Below are positions 33,509 to 42,637 of a stretch of 64,000 bases of DNA, piece by piece. Positions within the stretch are counted from its first letter, which is position 1. Each line of letters opens with the position of its first letter. The DNA comes from Chryseolinea serpens (lineage in GTDB: Bacteria; Bacteroidota; Bacteroidia; Cytophagales; Cyclobacteriaceae), in assembly GCF_900129725.1 (NCBI RefSeq), contig NZ_FQWQ01000001.1:2418001-2482000 (forward strand), given 5' to 3'. Made by a program: the position numbers and the translations under genes. The notes beneath the pieces are model-generated. The model saw only the letters and a list, made by a program, of their open reading frames with translations, had not been told where the DNA came from and searched no databases.

Positions 33509-34081
33509 ATGAGAAAGGTAATCCTCTCCATGCAAATATCCCTCGATGGTTTTGCCGAAGGCCCGGGAGGCGACATGAGTTGGCTCTTCAAAGATGACAA
33601 CGAGCAGTGGGAAGATCTCTTCGAGATGTTACAGACCGTTGATCTCTTCCTGCTGGGCGGCGGTATGTTCCCCGACTATCGGGCGTTTTGGAAACAAGCG
33701 TTGACCAATCCGCAATCGACAGCCAACCCGTTGGCGTATGCGAAACTGGCGGATAAAACAAAACATATCGTATTCTCCCATATCATGAAAGATCCCGGAT
33801 GGGCGAACACGCAAATTGTGGGAGGCTCGGTGGCCGATGAGGTGGCCAAGATCAAGGCGATGCCAGGAAAAGATATTCAAGTGGTGGGTGGGGCGAAACT
33901 TGCTGCTGCGGTGATGGATGCGGGGTTGGTGGATGAATTCAGGTTGAGGATCAATCCGACGATTCTGGGTGGTGGGAAATCAATTTTCAGGGATCAGCAT
34001 TGGCGGTATGGGTTGGAGTTGGTTGGGGTGAGGAGTTTGAAGTCGGGGGTTGTTATTGCGAGGTATCGGAGGAAGGGGTAG
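33509..34081 (+). CDS. Dihydrofolate reductase/RibD C-terminal-like protein
   Basis: 190 residues with the RibD C-terminal fold seen in many small 'dihydrofolate reductase family' proteins: MRKVILSMQISLDGFAEG at the start with the conserved Ser/Leu/Asp, a Trp-rich middle (DNEQWEDLFEML), then VVGGAKLAAAVMDAGLVDEF, which binds the NADP ribose, and LRINPTILGGGKSIF near the end. True DHFR catalytic Asp is not in place, so a reductase on an unknown pteridine- or pyrimidine-like substrate is more likely. It ends 58 bases before the second hairpin array. Confidence 0.85.
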   Translation: MRKVILSMQISLDGFAEGPGGDMSWLFKDDNEQWEDLFEMLQTVDLFLLGGGMFPDYRAFWKQALTNPQSTANPLAYAKLADKTKHIVFSHIMKDPGWANTQIVGGSVADEVAKIKAMPGKDIQVVGGAKLAAAVMDAGLVDEFRLRINPTILGGGKSIFRDQHWRYGLELVGVRSLKSGVVIARYRRKG

Positions 34082-34138
34082 CCGTTGAATGTGTGTGTCG
34101 GCGAGTGACAGGGCACCGGTGAGGGGCTGGTCACGAAT

Positions 34139-34163
34139 GTTGTTGGTGAAGAACACCAACAAC
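34139..34163. repeat. Hairpin repeat copy D
   Basis: Arms GTTGTTGGTG and CACCAACAAC with loop AAGAA. Outer base pair is G-C where copies A and C have C-G. Confidence 0.85.
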
Positions 34164-34193
34164 GGCGGAGTGTTTTTATCTACACCGAAAGAG

Positions 34194-34216
34194 GTTGTTG
34201 GTGGGACACCAACAAC
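34194..34216. repeat. Hairpin repeat copy E
   Basis: Arms GTTGTTGGTG and CACCAACAAC with a short GGA loop; the outer pair is G-C as in copies D and F. Confidence 0.85.
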
Positions 34217-34324
34217 AGGGCGGGCACCAAGATTGAGCGGCTGTCATCATTTGGGACGCGGTGAGTCGAATGGGCTGGCTTTGGAGATGACGGAGGGGCG
34301 TATTCGTAGTGGTATACCACGACT

Positions 34325-34349
34325 GTTGTTGGTGAAGAACACCAACAAC
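34325..34349. repeat. Hairpin repeat copy F
   Basis: Arms GTTGTTGGTG and CACCAACAAC with loop AAGAA, followed by GGCG as in the other copies. It lies 29 bases beyond the stop of the minus-strand permease. Confidence 0.85.
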
Positions 34350-34377
34350 GGCGATGTCATCAATGGTATGACGGCTA

Positions 34378-37053
34378 TCATTCGTGGCGCATGGAATCGG
34401 AGGGGTTGGCGCGGGCGGCGCGGAGTGACTCCAGGGCTACTGTGGCAATTACGATTGCCATGATGATGAGGCTGATCACAACATAAAATCCCAGGCCCAG
34501 GGCGGCTTTGTAGACGAAGGTTTCCATCCAGAAGTGGATGGAGATGAAGGCTATGGGGATGCCAATGAGGAATGCGATGGCGGCCAGTTTTATGTAGCGT
34601 GATGTGAGCAGGAAGAGGATTTGTCCGGTGGATGCGCCCATGACTTTGCGGATGCCGATCTCTTTTACTTTTTGTTCGGCGGTGAAGGAGGCCAGGCCAA
34701 ACAGGCCGAGACAGGCAATGAGGATGGCTACGGCCGACAAGTAGGTGATGATCTGTCCCATTTGGCGTTCGGTTTGATAGAGGCGGCCGAACTCTTCGTC
34801 CATAAACCAATATTGAAACGGTGTGGCCGGGTAAACTTGTTTCCAGGCTTGGATAAGGTGTTCGATCAGTTCGGGGATGTTGCCACCTTCCAGTTTCACA
34901 TACATCATTTCGGACGCGGCGGATTTTGCGCCGATGGCTGCTGGGGCGATGGGTAGTCGCACGGATGCATAGTTGAAATCTTTTACCACACCGATCACTT
35001 TGTGTCGCGTAACGAGGCGCCCCATTCCTCCTTGCCTCTCGAAAAAGGTCACTTCCTCCGCTTCCAGTCCCAAAGCTTTTTCGGGGGTTATGCCCAATTC
35101 TTTCACTGCTTTTTCATTGAGCAAAATGGACGAACTATCGGCAGGATTATCGGCCGATAAGCCTCTACCGGCTACCAACTCCAGACCAAACAAGTTGCTG
35201 AAATCAAAGTCACCATCCAGTTGGTCCCAGGAGTAAATGGTTTGACTCAGCGCATCGAATTTCATGGATCGCTGCAGGTTGCTAAACGTCTCCCTGCGCG
35301 GTAAATGCGGGCCGGTTGAGATCTCTTTGACATGTGGATCTTGTTTGGCGAGTTGTTTATAGGCGGCCATCTTGTCGGCGGTGATTTTTCCCAGGCGCAC
35401 CGTAACCACTTCGTCTTTGTGCTCGCTAAGTCGGGTATGATCAATAAAAGCGAGCTGGCGTTGGATGACGTAGGTGCCGGTGAGCAGGACTAGCGTGATG
35501 CATATTTGCAGGATGACCAGCACCTTTCTGAAATTTTCAGGGCCGCGACCGGTGACCAACGTACCCTTCAACGATTCTACCGGTCTGAAACCCGACAGAT
35601 AAAAAGCGGGATAACTGCCGGCAAGTATGCCAACGGTGACAAACAATACCAGCAATAGATACAGCGTCTTGTTCTGGCCAACCACCAACAGGTCGAAATT
35701 TTTCAACGTCAACATATTGAATGTCGACAGAAACACGGCAAATAAAATCATGGCGAGCACCATGGCGATGCCCGTCATCAAAAATGACTCGCCCAGAAAT
35801 TGTGTTACCAGCATGGCCTTGCTCACCCCTAATGTTTTGCGCAGGCCGACTTCTTTCGACCGGCGGATGCTCCGGGCGGTGGCCAGGTTCATGTAGTTGA
35901 TGCAGGCCATCGCCAGGATGAGCAAGCCGATTGAACCGAAAATATACAGGTGCGTCTTGTCGCCTGGCGTGTCCAATTCAAATAAGAAACCCGTGGTAAA
36001 ATGTACATCGTGTAGCGGTATCAATATCGGGTGTGTGGTCTTGGCAAATTCAAGATTCTTGTCAAAGATTTGCTGAAGCGTTTTCGATACTTTATTTAAG
36101 TCGGTGCCTGGCTCTACATTTATAAATGAGTACGAAAACGAATCCCTCCAGGAATTGATACGGTCTTCGTCGTTGCGTTTCCAGAGCGGGTTTAACGCGA
36201 CACTGTTCACGATGAAATCGGGCTTGAAGTGTGTGTTGGAAGGAAAATCTTTCATCACGGCACCGACGGTGAACGAAAAGTTCATGCCGTCACGTGCATA
36301 GGTAATGGATTGTCCGATCGGGTCCTTGTCGCCAAAATAACGGCGAGCGGTTGTCTCGCTGACGATGACCTCTTGTGGGTTTCTCAAAACTTGCCCGGCG
36401 TCTCCGTTGCCGACCAGGGGCAGGGAAAAAATGTCAGTGAACGTGGAGTCGACCCAAAAGAATTGTTGTTCTACGTACACATTGTCGGGGTTGCCGGTCC
36501 ACACATTTCCCGGCCAGCCGAACCGCGAAAACCGGGTGACGTGTTTCACCTCGGGCATCATCTCTTTTAGCGTAACGCTCCACAGCCCTGCGGCCCGCGA
36601 GTCCCTTCCCTCTTTGCCATCAAAACTCTTGAACGAATAGCTGATGCGATACGTGTTTGCTGCATCCGGATGAAACGTGTCGTATGTTGTTTCGTCCACG
36701 ATGTAAAGCGCGATAAAGAGGAAGCTCGCCAGGCTCACCGCTAGTCCGCAAAGGTTTATGGCGGTAGACGATCGCGACCGGATCATGTTCCGGATGGCGA
36801 TGGTAAAAAAATGTTTCAGTCGATCACGCAGCGGCAACGTCTGGTGAGGGTTCTTCTTGCGCGGCTGTGAGCGGTACAGGTTGGTGGCATCCAGCACATC
36901 GCGATAGTAATGCAGACGGGCTTTAAAGTGTCCCTCCTTCTCCATGCGCTGTTGAAACAACTCATAGAGATCACCCTCGATCTCCTCGATAAATTCGACA
37001 TGACAAAACCATCGGAGAAGTCGCTTGGCCAGGGCCGGCGGTGTATGTTTCAT
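34378..37053 (-). CDS. ABC permease, FtsX type, with prefix domain (second module)
   Basis: 891 residues, close in layout to the permease at 29-31.7 kb. Prefix domain: PPALAKRLLRWFCHVEFIEEI, then EGDLYELFQQRMEKEGHF. Permease: first helix INLCGLAVSLASFLFIALYI, FtsX block IRRSKEVGLRKTLGVSKAML, second FtsX block EQKVKEIGIRKVMGASTGQI, C-terminus LRAARANPSDSMRHE. Translation starts at ATG 37053, 11 bases after the PadR stop. The 3' end lies just past the second hairpin array. No ATPase gene is adjacent; the partner must be encoded elsewhere. Confidence 0.9.
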   Translation of the reverse strand: MKHTPPALAKRLLRWFCHVEFIEEIEGDLYELFQQRMEKEGHFKARLHYYRDVLDATNLYRSQPRKKNPHQTLPLRDRLKHFFTIAIRNMIRSRSSTAINLCGLAVSLASFLFIALYIVDETTYDTFHPDAANTYRISYSFKSFDGKEGRDSRAAGLWSVTLKEMMPEVKHVTRFSRFGWPGNVWTGNPDNVYVEQQFFWVDSTFTDIFSLPLVGNGDAGQVLRNPQEVIVSETTARRYFGDKDPIGQSITYARDGMNFSFTVGAVMKDFPSNTHFKPDFIVNSVALNPLWKRNDEDRINSWRDSFSYSFINVEPGTDLNKVSKTLQQIFDKNLEFAKTTHPILIPLHDVHFTTGFLFELDTPGDKTHLYIFGSIGLLILAMACINYMNLATARSIRRSKEVGLRKTLGVSKAMLVTQFLGESFLMTGIAMVLAMILFAVFLSTFNMLTLKNFDLLVVGQNKTLYLLLVLFVTVGILAGSYPAFYLSGFRPVESLKGTLVTGRGPENFRKVLVILQICITLVLLTGTYVIQRQLAFIDHTRLSEHKDEVVTVRLGKITADKMAAYKQLAKQDPHVKEISTGPHLPRRETFSNLQRSMKFDALSQTIYSWDQLDGDFDFSNLFGLELVAGRGLSADNPADSSSILLNEKAVKELGITPEKALGLEAEEVTFFERQGGMGRLVTRHKVIGVVKDFNYASVRLPIAPAAIGAKSAASEMMYVKLEGGNIPELIEHLIQAWKQVYPATPFQYWFMDEEFGRLYQTERQMGQIITYLSAVAILIACLGLFGLASFTAEQKVKEIGIRKVMGASTGQILFLLTSRYIKLAAIAFLIGIPIAFISIHFWMETFVYKAALGLGFYVVISLIIMAIVIATVALESLRAARANPSDSMRHE

Positions 37054-37064
37054 TGCCGTGATGT

Positions 37065-37397
37065 TTAATTTTGTTGCAATAATATTTTAGGAAGCTGCGC
37101 CCACATTTGTTTGCGGATGGCCTGGGCATCGCGCAGCGCCTTGACGCCGGTGGCCGTTAAGGTGAACAGTCGCTTGCGCTTGCCACCCCGCACTTCTTCG
37201 GCCTCGCCGAACTGGGAGGAGAGATAGCCCTTGTCCTCCAAACGATGCAAAGCCGTATGCACGGCGCCGATGTTCACATTGCGCGTGGTCTGGTCTTCGA
37301 TCTCCTGCCGGATGCTCACGCCATAGGCGCCATCGCGCAGGATGCCGACCGCCAACAAAACGATTTCCTCAAATTCGCCCAGGTAAGTTCCTTTCAT
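37065..37397 (-). CDS. PadR-family regulator (second module)
   Basis: 110 residues. Same architecture as the first PadR: MKGTYLGEFEEIVLLAVGIL, AYGVSIRQEIEDQTTRNV, then IGAVHTALHRLEDKGYLSSQ and a C-terminal helix (FTLTATGVKALRDAQAIRK). Identity to the other PadR is moderate by eye, concentrated in the winged helix. Gap to the permease is 11 bases, so one operon. Upstream is a long AT-rich divergent promoter region (37398-37622) with TATAATATTATGG-like runs, where it may bind. Confidence 0.85.
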   Translation of the reverse strand: MKGTYLGEFEEIVLLAVGILRDGAYGVSIRQEIEDQTTRNVNIGAVHTALHRLEDKGYLSSQFGEAEEVRGGKRKRLFTLTATGVKALRDAQAIRKQMWAQLPKILLQQN

Positions 37398-37622
37398 ATG
37401 ATTCGAACGATGATATTACTTATAAATGTATATAATATTATGGAATTCCAAAAGCCCCCTCCGTGACCTCCCCCAACCTGGGACATACTGAGCATCCCAA
37501 GTCAGCGCAGGCTGAGCAAAATTGTTAAAAAATTCCTAACGCGTCGTTAAAAGGAAGCTTTCAAGGCGTGGGATATGTAACTTGGATTACACGTACACCC
37601 TGTTAACCCTAACTCCCCAAAC

Positions 37623-38840
37623 ATGGAAAAACCATTTCGCAAAATGTTCTTTAGTATTGCCCTTGTTTCCGGTTTTGCGTGGCAACCTTTTCAAAGCCAC
37701 GGCCAAACTTCCGTCGACAAAAATTTAAAGATCAGCTCCTCCGGTCAATTGGAGATCACGCCATCAAAGTCATCGTCGTCCGAGGACTTCAACTGGTATT
37801 CCGGCAAATGGAAAATTCAAAACAAAAAGTTGAAGACGCGATTGAGCAACAGCAACGACTGGACAACCTTTGATGCGACCGACGAAGTTCACAGCATTCT
37901 GAATGGCACTGCCTTTATGAATTCCTACAAAAGCGCGGTCGACGGCAAACCATTCGAAGGATTGTCACTCACGTTGTTCAATGCAAAAACAAAATTGTGG
38001 AGCATCTATTGGGCAGATAGCCAGTCGGGTGTGATGGACGGCGCGCCCGTGGTAGGGTCGTTCGACGGACCCGTGGGGACGTTCTATTCCAAAGACATAT
38101 ACAATGGAAAGCCCATTCTTGTAAAAGCCCAATGGGACATCACGAATCCCGACAAAGCCGTTTGGAGTCAGGCATTCTCGGCCGACAACGGCAAGACCTG
38201 GGAATGGAACTGGCACATGTATGAAGAACGCCTCGCCGGCGATATAGGTCCAGCCCGCCGCAAGCTCCTGAATGCTGACCCCTCCATTCCTATACCCGCT
38301 CTGACATTCGACGCCAACGGTGAATTAAAACTTACGGCCTCGGCAACATCATCACCCCGCGATTTTGATTTCCTGGTGGGCCGGTGGAAAATGTATCACC
38401 GGAGATTGAACAAACGCCTGGAGAACTGCCAGGACTGGACCGAGTTCGAATCGACGGATGAAAATTTCAGAATACTAGGCGATGTCGGCAATACCGACAC
38501 TTACTACACCACCGAAATGCCCGGCCCTGATGGAACCCGCGGCAGCGGCAAGCCCTTTGAAGGTGTGACCGTGCGGCTCTTCGACACAAAAACTAAATTG
38601 TGGAGTTTGTATTGGGTAGCCAGCAGCGTAGGCACGCTCGATCCGCCGACCGTGGGCTCGTTTGAAAACAACATCGGACATTTCTTTTGCAAGGACACCT
38701 ACAAGGGGAAAGCCGTCATTGTGCTCTTTCGCTGGGATGTGCGCGACAAAGACAACCCGGTGTGGAGCCAGGCGTTCACCGCCGATAAAGGAAAGACCTG
38801 GGAATGGAATTGGTATAATGTCTCTGAACGCATCAAATAA
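37623..38840 (+). CDS. Secreted protein of two tandem DUF-like domains
   Basis: 405 residues with a signal peptide (FSIALVSGFAWQPFQSHGQ). The mature part is a tandem duplication: DFNWYSGKWKIQNKKLKTRL at about residue 58 mirrors DFDFLVGRWKMYHRRLNKRL at about 250, and each module continues KPFEG (L/V), F(N/D)AKTKLWS(I/L)YW, VGSF and WSQAF.AD.GKTWEWNW. These 150-residue modules look like the calycin-like DUF1579 group used for lipid or small-ligand binding. Function unknown. The two copies have diverged, so the duplication is not recent. Confidence 0.75.
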   Translation: MEKPFRKMFFSIALVSGFAWQPFQSHGQTSVDKNLKISSSGQLEITPSKSSSSEDFNWYSGKWKIQNKKLKTRLSNSNDWTTFDATDEVHSILNGTAFMNSYKSAVDGKPFEGLSLTLFNAKTKLWSIYWADSQSGVMDGAPVVGSFDGPVGTFYSKDIYNGKPILVKAQWDITNPDKAVWSQAFSADNGKTWEWNWHMYEERLAGDIGPARRKLLNADPSIPIPALTFDANGELKLTASATSSPRDFDFLVGRWKMYHRRLNKRLENCQDWTEFESTDENFRILGDVGNTDTYYTTEMPGPDGTRGSGKPFEGVTVRLFDTKTKLWSLYWVASSVGTLDPPTVGSFENNIGHFFCKDTYKGKAVIVLFRWDVRDKDNPVWSQAFTADKGKTWEWNWYNVSERIK

Positions 38841-38853
38841 AAAAAGCCTGATG

Positions 38854-39414
38854 CTACTCCTCCACTTCTCCCAACAAGGCGCAGGCGATGGATAGCTCAC
38901 CCAAAAGCTTAAAGCATTCCTCCCAAAGAACACCCGCTTCGAGAACATCTACGATAACCGACGCTGTTCCCAGCACTGCAGCACAAAGAAGCAATACCCG
39001 GTTTCTGCCGTGCAGGTGACGCCACAGCATGAAACTGACAAACGCTCCCACGAATGCGCCGGCGATCACAGGAAGTTCGTTGATCAGGCGCGAGCGCATG
39101 TAATTGTGCGTAAAGTGGAAGACAATATGCTCTTTCATTCGCTCATGAAACATGAATCGCTCGTCGAGCGCGAGCACGAAAAAGAAAGCGGATATCAGAA
39201 ACCAGGGGAACCCTCCCCGGCGCACGCCGACGATCAGGGCTGTCGTTGCCGAAACCACCAGCAACACACCCGAGAGCCATGTGCCAACGGAAAATTCTCC
39301 GGCAATGACCAACACGGGGTAGTAGTGATTAAAGGCGAGTGAAACGACCAGTACCAGAAGAAAGAAAACACAAAGCAGTCCCACCGCTTTGTTGCCAGAC
39401 CGGCGGCTTTTCAT
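38854..39414 (-). CDS. Hypothetical membrane protein, coupled to lipoprotein gene
   Basis: 186 residues with about five helices (GLLCVFFLLVLVVSLAF, SGVLLVVSATTALIVGV, LISAFFFVLALDERF, LPVIAGAFVGAFVSFML, LLCAAVLGTASVIVDVL). A conserved-looking motif is ALDERFMFHERMKEH between helices three and four, where Asp/Glu/His could bind metal. ATG 39414 overlaps the upstream stop by four bases (ATGA), so translation is coupled to the preceding lipoprotein. No family recognised. Confidence 0.65.
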   Translation of the reverse strand: MKSRRSGNKAVGLLCVFFLLVLVVSLAFNHYYPVLVIAGEFSVGTWLSGVLLVVSATTALIVGVRRGGFPWFLISAFFFVLALDERFMFHERMKEHIVFHFTHNYMRSRLINELPVIAGAFVGAFVSFMLWRHLHGRNRVLLLCAAVLGTASVIVDVLEAGVLWEECFKLLGELSIACALLGEVEE

Positions 39415-40556
39415 GTGCAATCCACTTCACGGCCCCAGTCGATGATCTTCCACTCGCCCTTATCGTTGACGAACCACAGCGCTTCCGCCATCGTATCGCT
39501 GGCTGCACCCGAGAAGACACCGGAGACACAAGCCAGGTCCGGTATGGCATCGCCGTTGAGATCGGCAGTCCACACGCCACCGTGGCGAGTCAAGGTGCAG
39601 GAAGGAAAGGACGTACTCTTGTATGCGATGTATATTCCTAAAATGTCACTCTCAGCAAGATCGGTGGAACACGCAAACTCGCTTTGGGGCAGACTGGAAA
39701 TGCAACCGTATTCTTCGGAAAGTTTCACCTCCACAGAAACAAGATATGCGGGCACGATACCCTTTTCGGTCAAAAACAATGCGGGTATCCGGCCATCGAA
39801 TTCATGAATGAGCGAGCCAACCCCGTTCACTTCATGCGCTGATCCTTCATAGGCGTTGAGTGGCGGACCAAATGTTACGTGAGCGCGGGCTTGCTTATAG
39901 TAAAACATCGACTTTAGTAAGTAGCTCGTGTTCTCCGTGATGCCGGCAACAAAACGGGTCTCCGGATTTCCGCTGGGATCGGCAAACCCCGCGCCTTCGG
40001 GTGCGGGTCTTTTAGAAACAAAGGGGGCGCCTCCCAGAAAGAAAAAGCCGTTGTGTTCGAAAGCCTGTGAAGCTTTTACTTCGGGAAGTCTCAGCAGCGA
40101 TGAGTCGTCGGGCTCCGGTACGCGCGTCAGCTGAAACAGGTCCGGGCAGCCGTCTAGTTTTGGTAAGCCGTCGCTCAATGAATTTTGATAGGCGAGTATG
40201 CCCTCGTACGCTTTCCCTACGGCCGACTTGATGAGCTCACCATTGTTTGGATCTTTTTCAATACCGTTCATGCCAACGGCTTCGTAAAGGCTGTCTTTAA
40301 CCCTTATGGATTGTCCAAATAAGGCTTCCACATCCGACAACATCGGAAGGGTCTCAAGGGACGCCAACACTTCATCCCTAACGGCGCCGCCGTATCTGAT
40401 TTCCACGCGAGGCATCGCTTCGGGTTCTGCCGCTTCTACTGCCGGAACCGTGGCCACGCTGTCGACCGCGGATTCTTGTGTTGTTGTTTTAGGGGTGCAG
40501 CCCGTCACAGCGAGCATACACAGGCTGACGGCTATCGGGTTTAGGAGGTGTTTCAT
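39411..40556 (-). CDS. Large lipoprotein of unknown function
   Basis: 381 residues; signal ends VTGC-TP with a lipobox. The mature part begins with a Thr/Glu/Pro-rich linker (SVATVPAVEAAEPEAMPRV) and continues as a compact domain with ENTSYLLKSMFYYKQARAHV, GSLIHEFDGRIPALF and, near the C-terminus, DLNGDAIPDLACVSG, a calcium-binding-like DxNxDxxxD loop of FG-GAP type, followed by EALWFVNDKGEWKIIDWG. One FG-GAP-like element alone does not make a propeller. It shares an operon with the following membrane protein. Function unknown. Confidence 0.65.
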   Translation of the reverse strand: MKHLLNPIAVSLCMLAVTGCTPKTTTQESAVDSVATVPAVEAAEPEAMPRVEIRYGGAVRDEVLASLETLPMLSDVEALFGQSIRVKDSLYEAVGMNGIEKDPNNGELIKSAVGKAYEGILAYQNSLSDGLPKLDGCPDLFQLTRVPEPDDSSLLRLPEVKASQAFEHNGFFFLGGAPFVSKRPAPEGAGFADPSGNPETRFVAGITENTSYLLKSMFYYKQARAHVTFGPPLNAYEGSAHEVNGVGSLIHEFDGRIPALFLTEKGIVPAYLVSVEVKLSEEYGCISSLPQSEFACSTDLAESDILGIYIAYKSTSFPSCTLTRHGGVWTADLNGDAIPDLACVSGVFSGAASDTMAEALWFVNDKGEWKIIDWGREVDCT

Positions 40557-40686
40557 AGGAGGGTTTGGGAGGTGAATAAACACGAAATACACAAACAAAG
40601 CAAGTCCCTTGCCGTTGTGCCGGGAGCAAAAATTTATTTTAACAATTCCATAATCACTTTCGCCCCGCCACCCTGTATCTTGTTGC

Positions 40687-41634
40687 ATGATTTTGAAAAC
40701 CTATATTCTCAGTCTTTCCTTCTGTCTTTGTTTTGTTTTCGCTATCGGGCAGACTACTTTCCAGGTCGTGCCACTTGGTGTGAAGGGCGGCAGCGACGAA
40801 AGCAACTTGTCGGCGTACCTGGTGGGAGCGGCCGGCGCCAATACCTATGTCTGCCTGGACGCGGGCACTGTGCATGCCGGTCTTGAAAAAGCCGTTGCCG
40901 CGGGAGCATTGAAAGGCAATGTCACCACACTGCTCAAAGAAAATATCAAAGGATACCTGATCTCTCATCCCCATCTCGACCACGTGGCGGGCCTCATCAT
41001 CAACTCGCCCGACGATTCACCAAAACCCATTTATGGTTTACCGTTTTGTCTGGACGTGATCAAAGAGAAATATTTCAGCTGGAAAAGCTGGGCAAACTTT
41101 GGGAATGAGGGAGAGAAGCCGATGCTGAACAAATATCGTTACACCCCGCTTGTCTCCGGGCAAGTCGTAGCACTGGAACAGACCACGTTGCGGGTGCAGG
41201 CTTTTGAACTGAGTCACTCTTCACCGGGCCAAAGCACTGCGTTTTTGATTGAGCAAAATGGCGATTACCTTCTATACCTGGGCGATACCGGCGCCGACGA
41301 AGTGGAGCTGTCGAACAAACTCGCCGCCCTGTGGCAACAGGTCGGCGGGCTGATCAAAACAAAAAAATTAAAGGCCATCTTCATCGAGGTTTCCTTTTCA
41401 AATGAACAACCCACAAAATCATTGTTCGGCCACCTGACACCGGCGTTACTCATGAAGGAACTGGCATCCCTTGACAAAGCCTCCAGCAACACCATCGCGG
41501 GTTTGCCCGTGGTGATCACGCACATGAAGCCGTTGGACGACCGCGAGGAAAAAATCAAAGCCCAACTAAATTCATTGAACACGCTGGGGGTTAGGCTGGT
41601 GTTTCCGGTGCAGGGGGAGCTCATGAAATTTTGA
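40687..41634 (+). CDS. Class II 3',5'-cyclic nucleotide phosphodiesterase
   Basis: 315 residues with signal peptide (LSFCLCFVFAIGQ). The metallo-beta-lactamase fold is evident: ISHPHLDHVAGLI gives the HxHxDH-type ligands (His, His, Asp, His), FELSHSSPGQSTAF the next His, and YLGDTGAD the bridging Asp, with VVITHMKP near the end. This combination and the extra helical region match class II cyclic nucleotide phosphodiesterases such as yeast PDE1 and bacterial CpdP, acting in the periplasm on cAMP or cGMP. The gene is divergent from the lipoprotein gene. Confidence 0.85.
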   Translation: MILKTYILSLSFCLCFVFAIGQTTFQVVPLGVKGGSDESNLSAYLVGAAGANTYVCLDAGTVHAGLEKAVAAGALKGNVTTLLKENIKGYLISHPHLDHVAGLIINSPDDSPKPIYGLPFCLDVIKEKYFSWKSWANFGNEGEKPMLNKYRYTPLVSGQVVALEQTTLRVQAFELSHSSPGQSTAFLIEQNGDYLLYLGDTGADEVELSNKLAALWQQVGGLIKTKKLKAIFIEVSFSNEQPTKSLFGHLTPALLMKELASLDKASSNTIAGLPVVITHMKPLDDREEKIKAQLNSLNTLGVRLVFPVQGELMKF

Positions 41635-41689
41635 ATCTATACCTATTCCGCTTTGCCGATGTTATGATGAAAGCTCATCACGGGCACGG

Positions 41690-42448
41690 TCATAACTGTA
41701 TCACCCTATCCCGCTGAAAACTGAAATGCTCCCCATACTCGACATACCCCAACTGATTTGTGGTTAATGTAGTCGTGCCGATCTTGAAGTCGGCGACCGC
41801 GGAATGATTGTGACCATAGATCCAATAGTCAACCGCAGAATTTTCGATGAACTCAAAGAGCTCGACCGCAAAGGCTGAGTTGAGTTCGCTGTGCCGGTAT
41901 TTTTCCGGGTAACGAAAGAGCGTGGGCACATGGTGCGATACTACGATGGTCGGTTGCTCCATCCCGGTTTGAAGTTCGTGCGAAAGAAAATCACGACAGG
42001 CATCGTGAAGCTTGTTGTAGTCCGGCACAACTATTTTTTTATCGCCGTTTCGGATCAAATGAAAATCCGCCATCGTTTTTTGGATCACCCACTCCCGGGT
42101 CGGATCGATCTTCGACCACAACGTTGAAAAGACCAGACGAACATTCTTGTACCGGACGGAAACGTTATTGACGAGCGACACGTTTTTTCTTATCCTTTCA
42201 TTCACCACGCCGGTCCGATGAAGGATATCGGAGCGGTAGTATTCATGATTGCCGGCCACCCAATAGACCTGCTCAAAATTTCCGGATACAAAATCGAAGA
42301 ACGCTTTCTCGTTTTCCATTACGGCAAAAGGAACAATGTCGCCCGCCAACAAAAGAATTTCTCCCTTGGGTTTGATGGGGTTGGCTTCCAGGTATTTTTT
42401 ATTTACCGGGAACTCGAGGTGCAGGTCGGAGCAGTATTGGAGGGTCAT
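41690..42448 (-). CDS. Calcineurin-like metallophosphoesterase
   Basis: 252 residues, cytoplasmic. All metal-binding motifs are present in order: SDLHLEF (Asp, His), LLAGDIVPF (Asp), WVAGNHEYY (Asn, His), VVSHHVPT (His) and WIYGHNHSA (His, His). The fold and length match the UDP-2,3-diacylglucosamine/phosphodiesterase-like group of small phosphoesterases, substrate unknown. The start ATG follows a heptamer repeat array upstream (42514-42560), and the gene is tail-to-tail with the phosphodiesterase gene. Confidence 0.9.
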   Translation of the reverse strand: MTLQYCSDLHLEFPVNKKYLEANPIKPKGEILLLAGDIVPFAVMENEKAFFDFVSGNFEQVYWVAGNHEYYRSDILHRTGVVNERIRKNVSLVNNVSVRYKNVRLVFSTLWSKIDPTREWVIQKTMADFHLIRNGDKKIVVPDYNKLHDACRDFLSHELQTGMEQPTIVVSHHVPTLFRYPEKYRHSELNSAFAVELFEFIENSAVDYWIYGHNHSAVADFKIGTTTLTTNQLGYVEYGEHFSFQRDRVIQL

Positions 42449-42513
42449 GGAACAAAGATACCGGATGGGGCGCGATTGCCAAGGTTGGAGCCGGGAGTCG
42501 GAATTCAGGAGCT

Positions 42514-42560
42514 AGAAGCCAGGAGCCAGAAGCCAGAAGCCAGGAGTCAGGAGTCAGGAG
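42514..42560. repeat. Heptamer tandem repeat (AGRAGYC)
   Basis: Six full units plus a partial: AGAAGCC, AGGAGCC, AGAAGCC, AGAAGCC, AGGAGTC, AGGAGTC, AGGAG. Upstream degenerate copies (GGGAGTCGGAATTCAGGAG) extend it. It lies between the metallophosphoesterase start and the SDR stop. Confidence 0.85.
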
Positions 42561-42637
42561 AAATGCAAAAGACTTGCATTGGATTCCTGACCCTGATGAT
42601 GGCTCGACCTAAATCATCTTTGTTGCGGGGGATCTTA

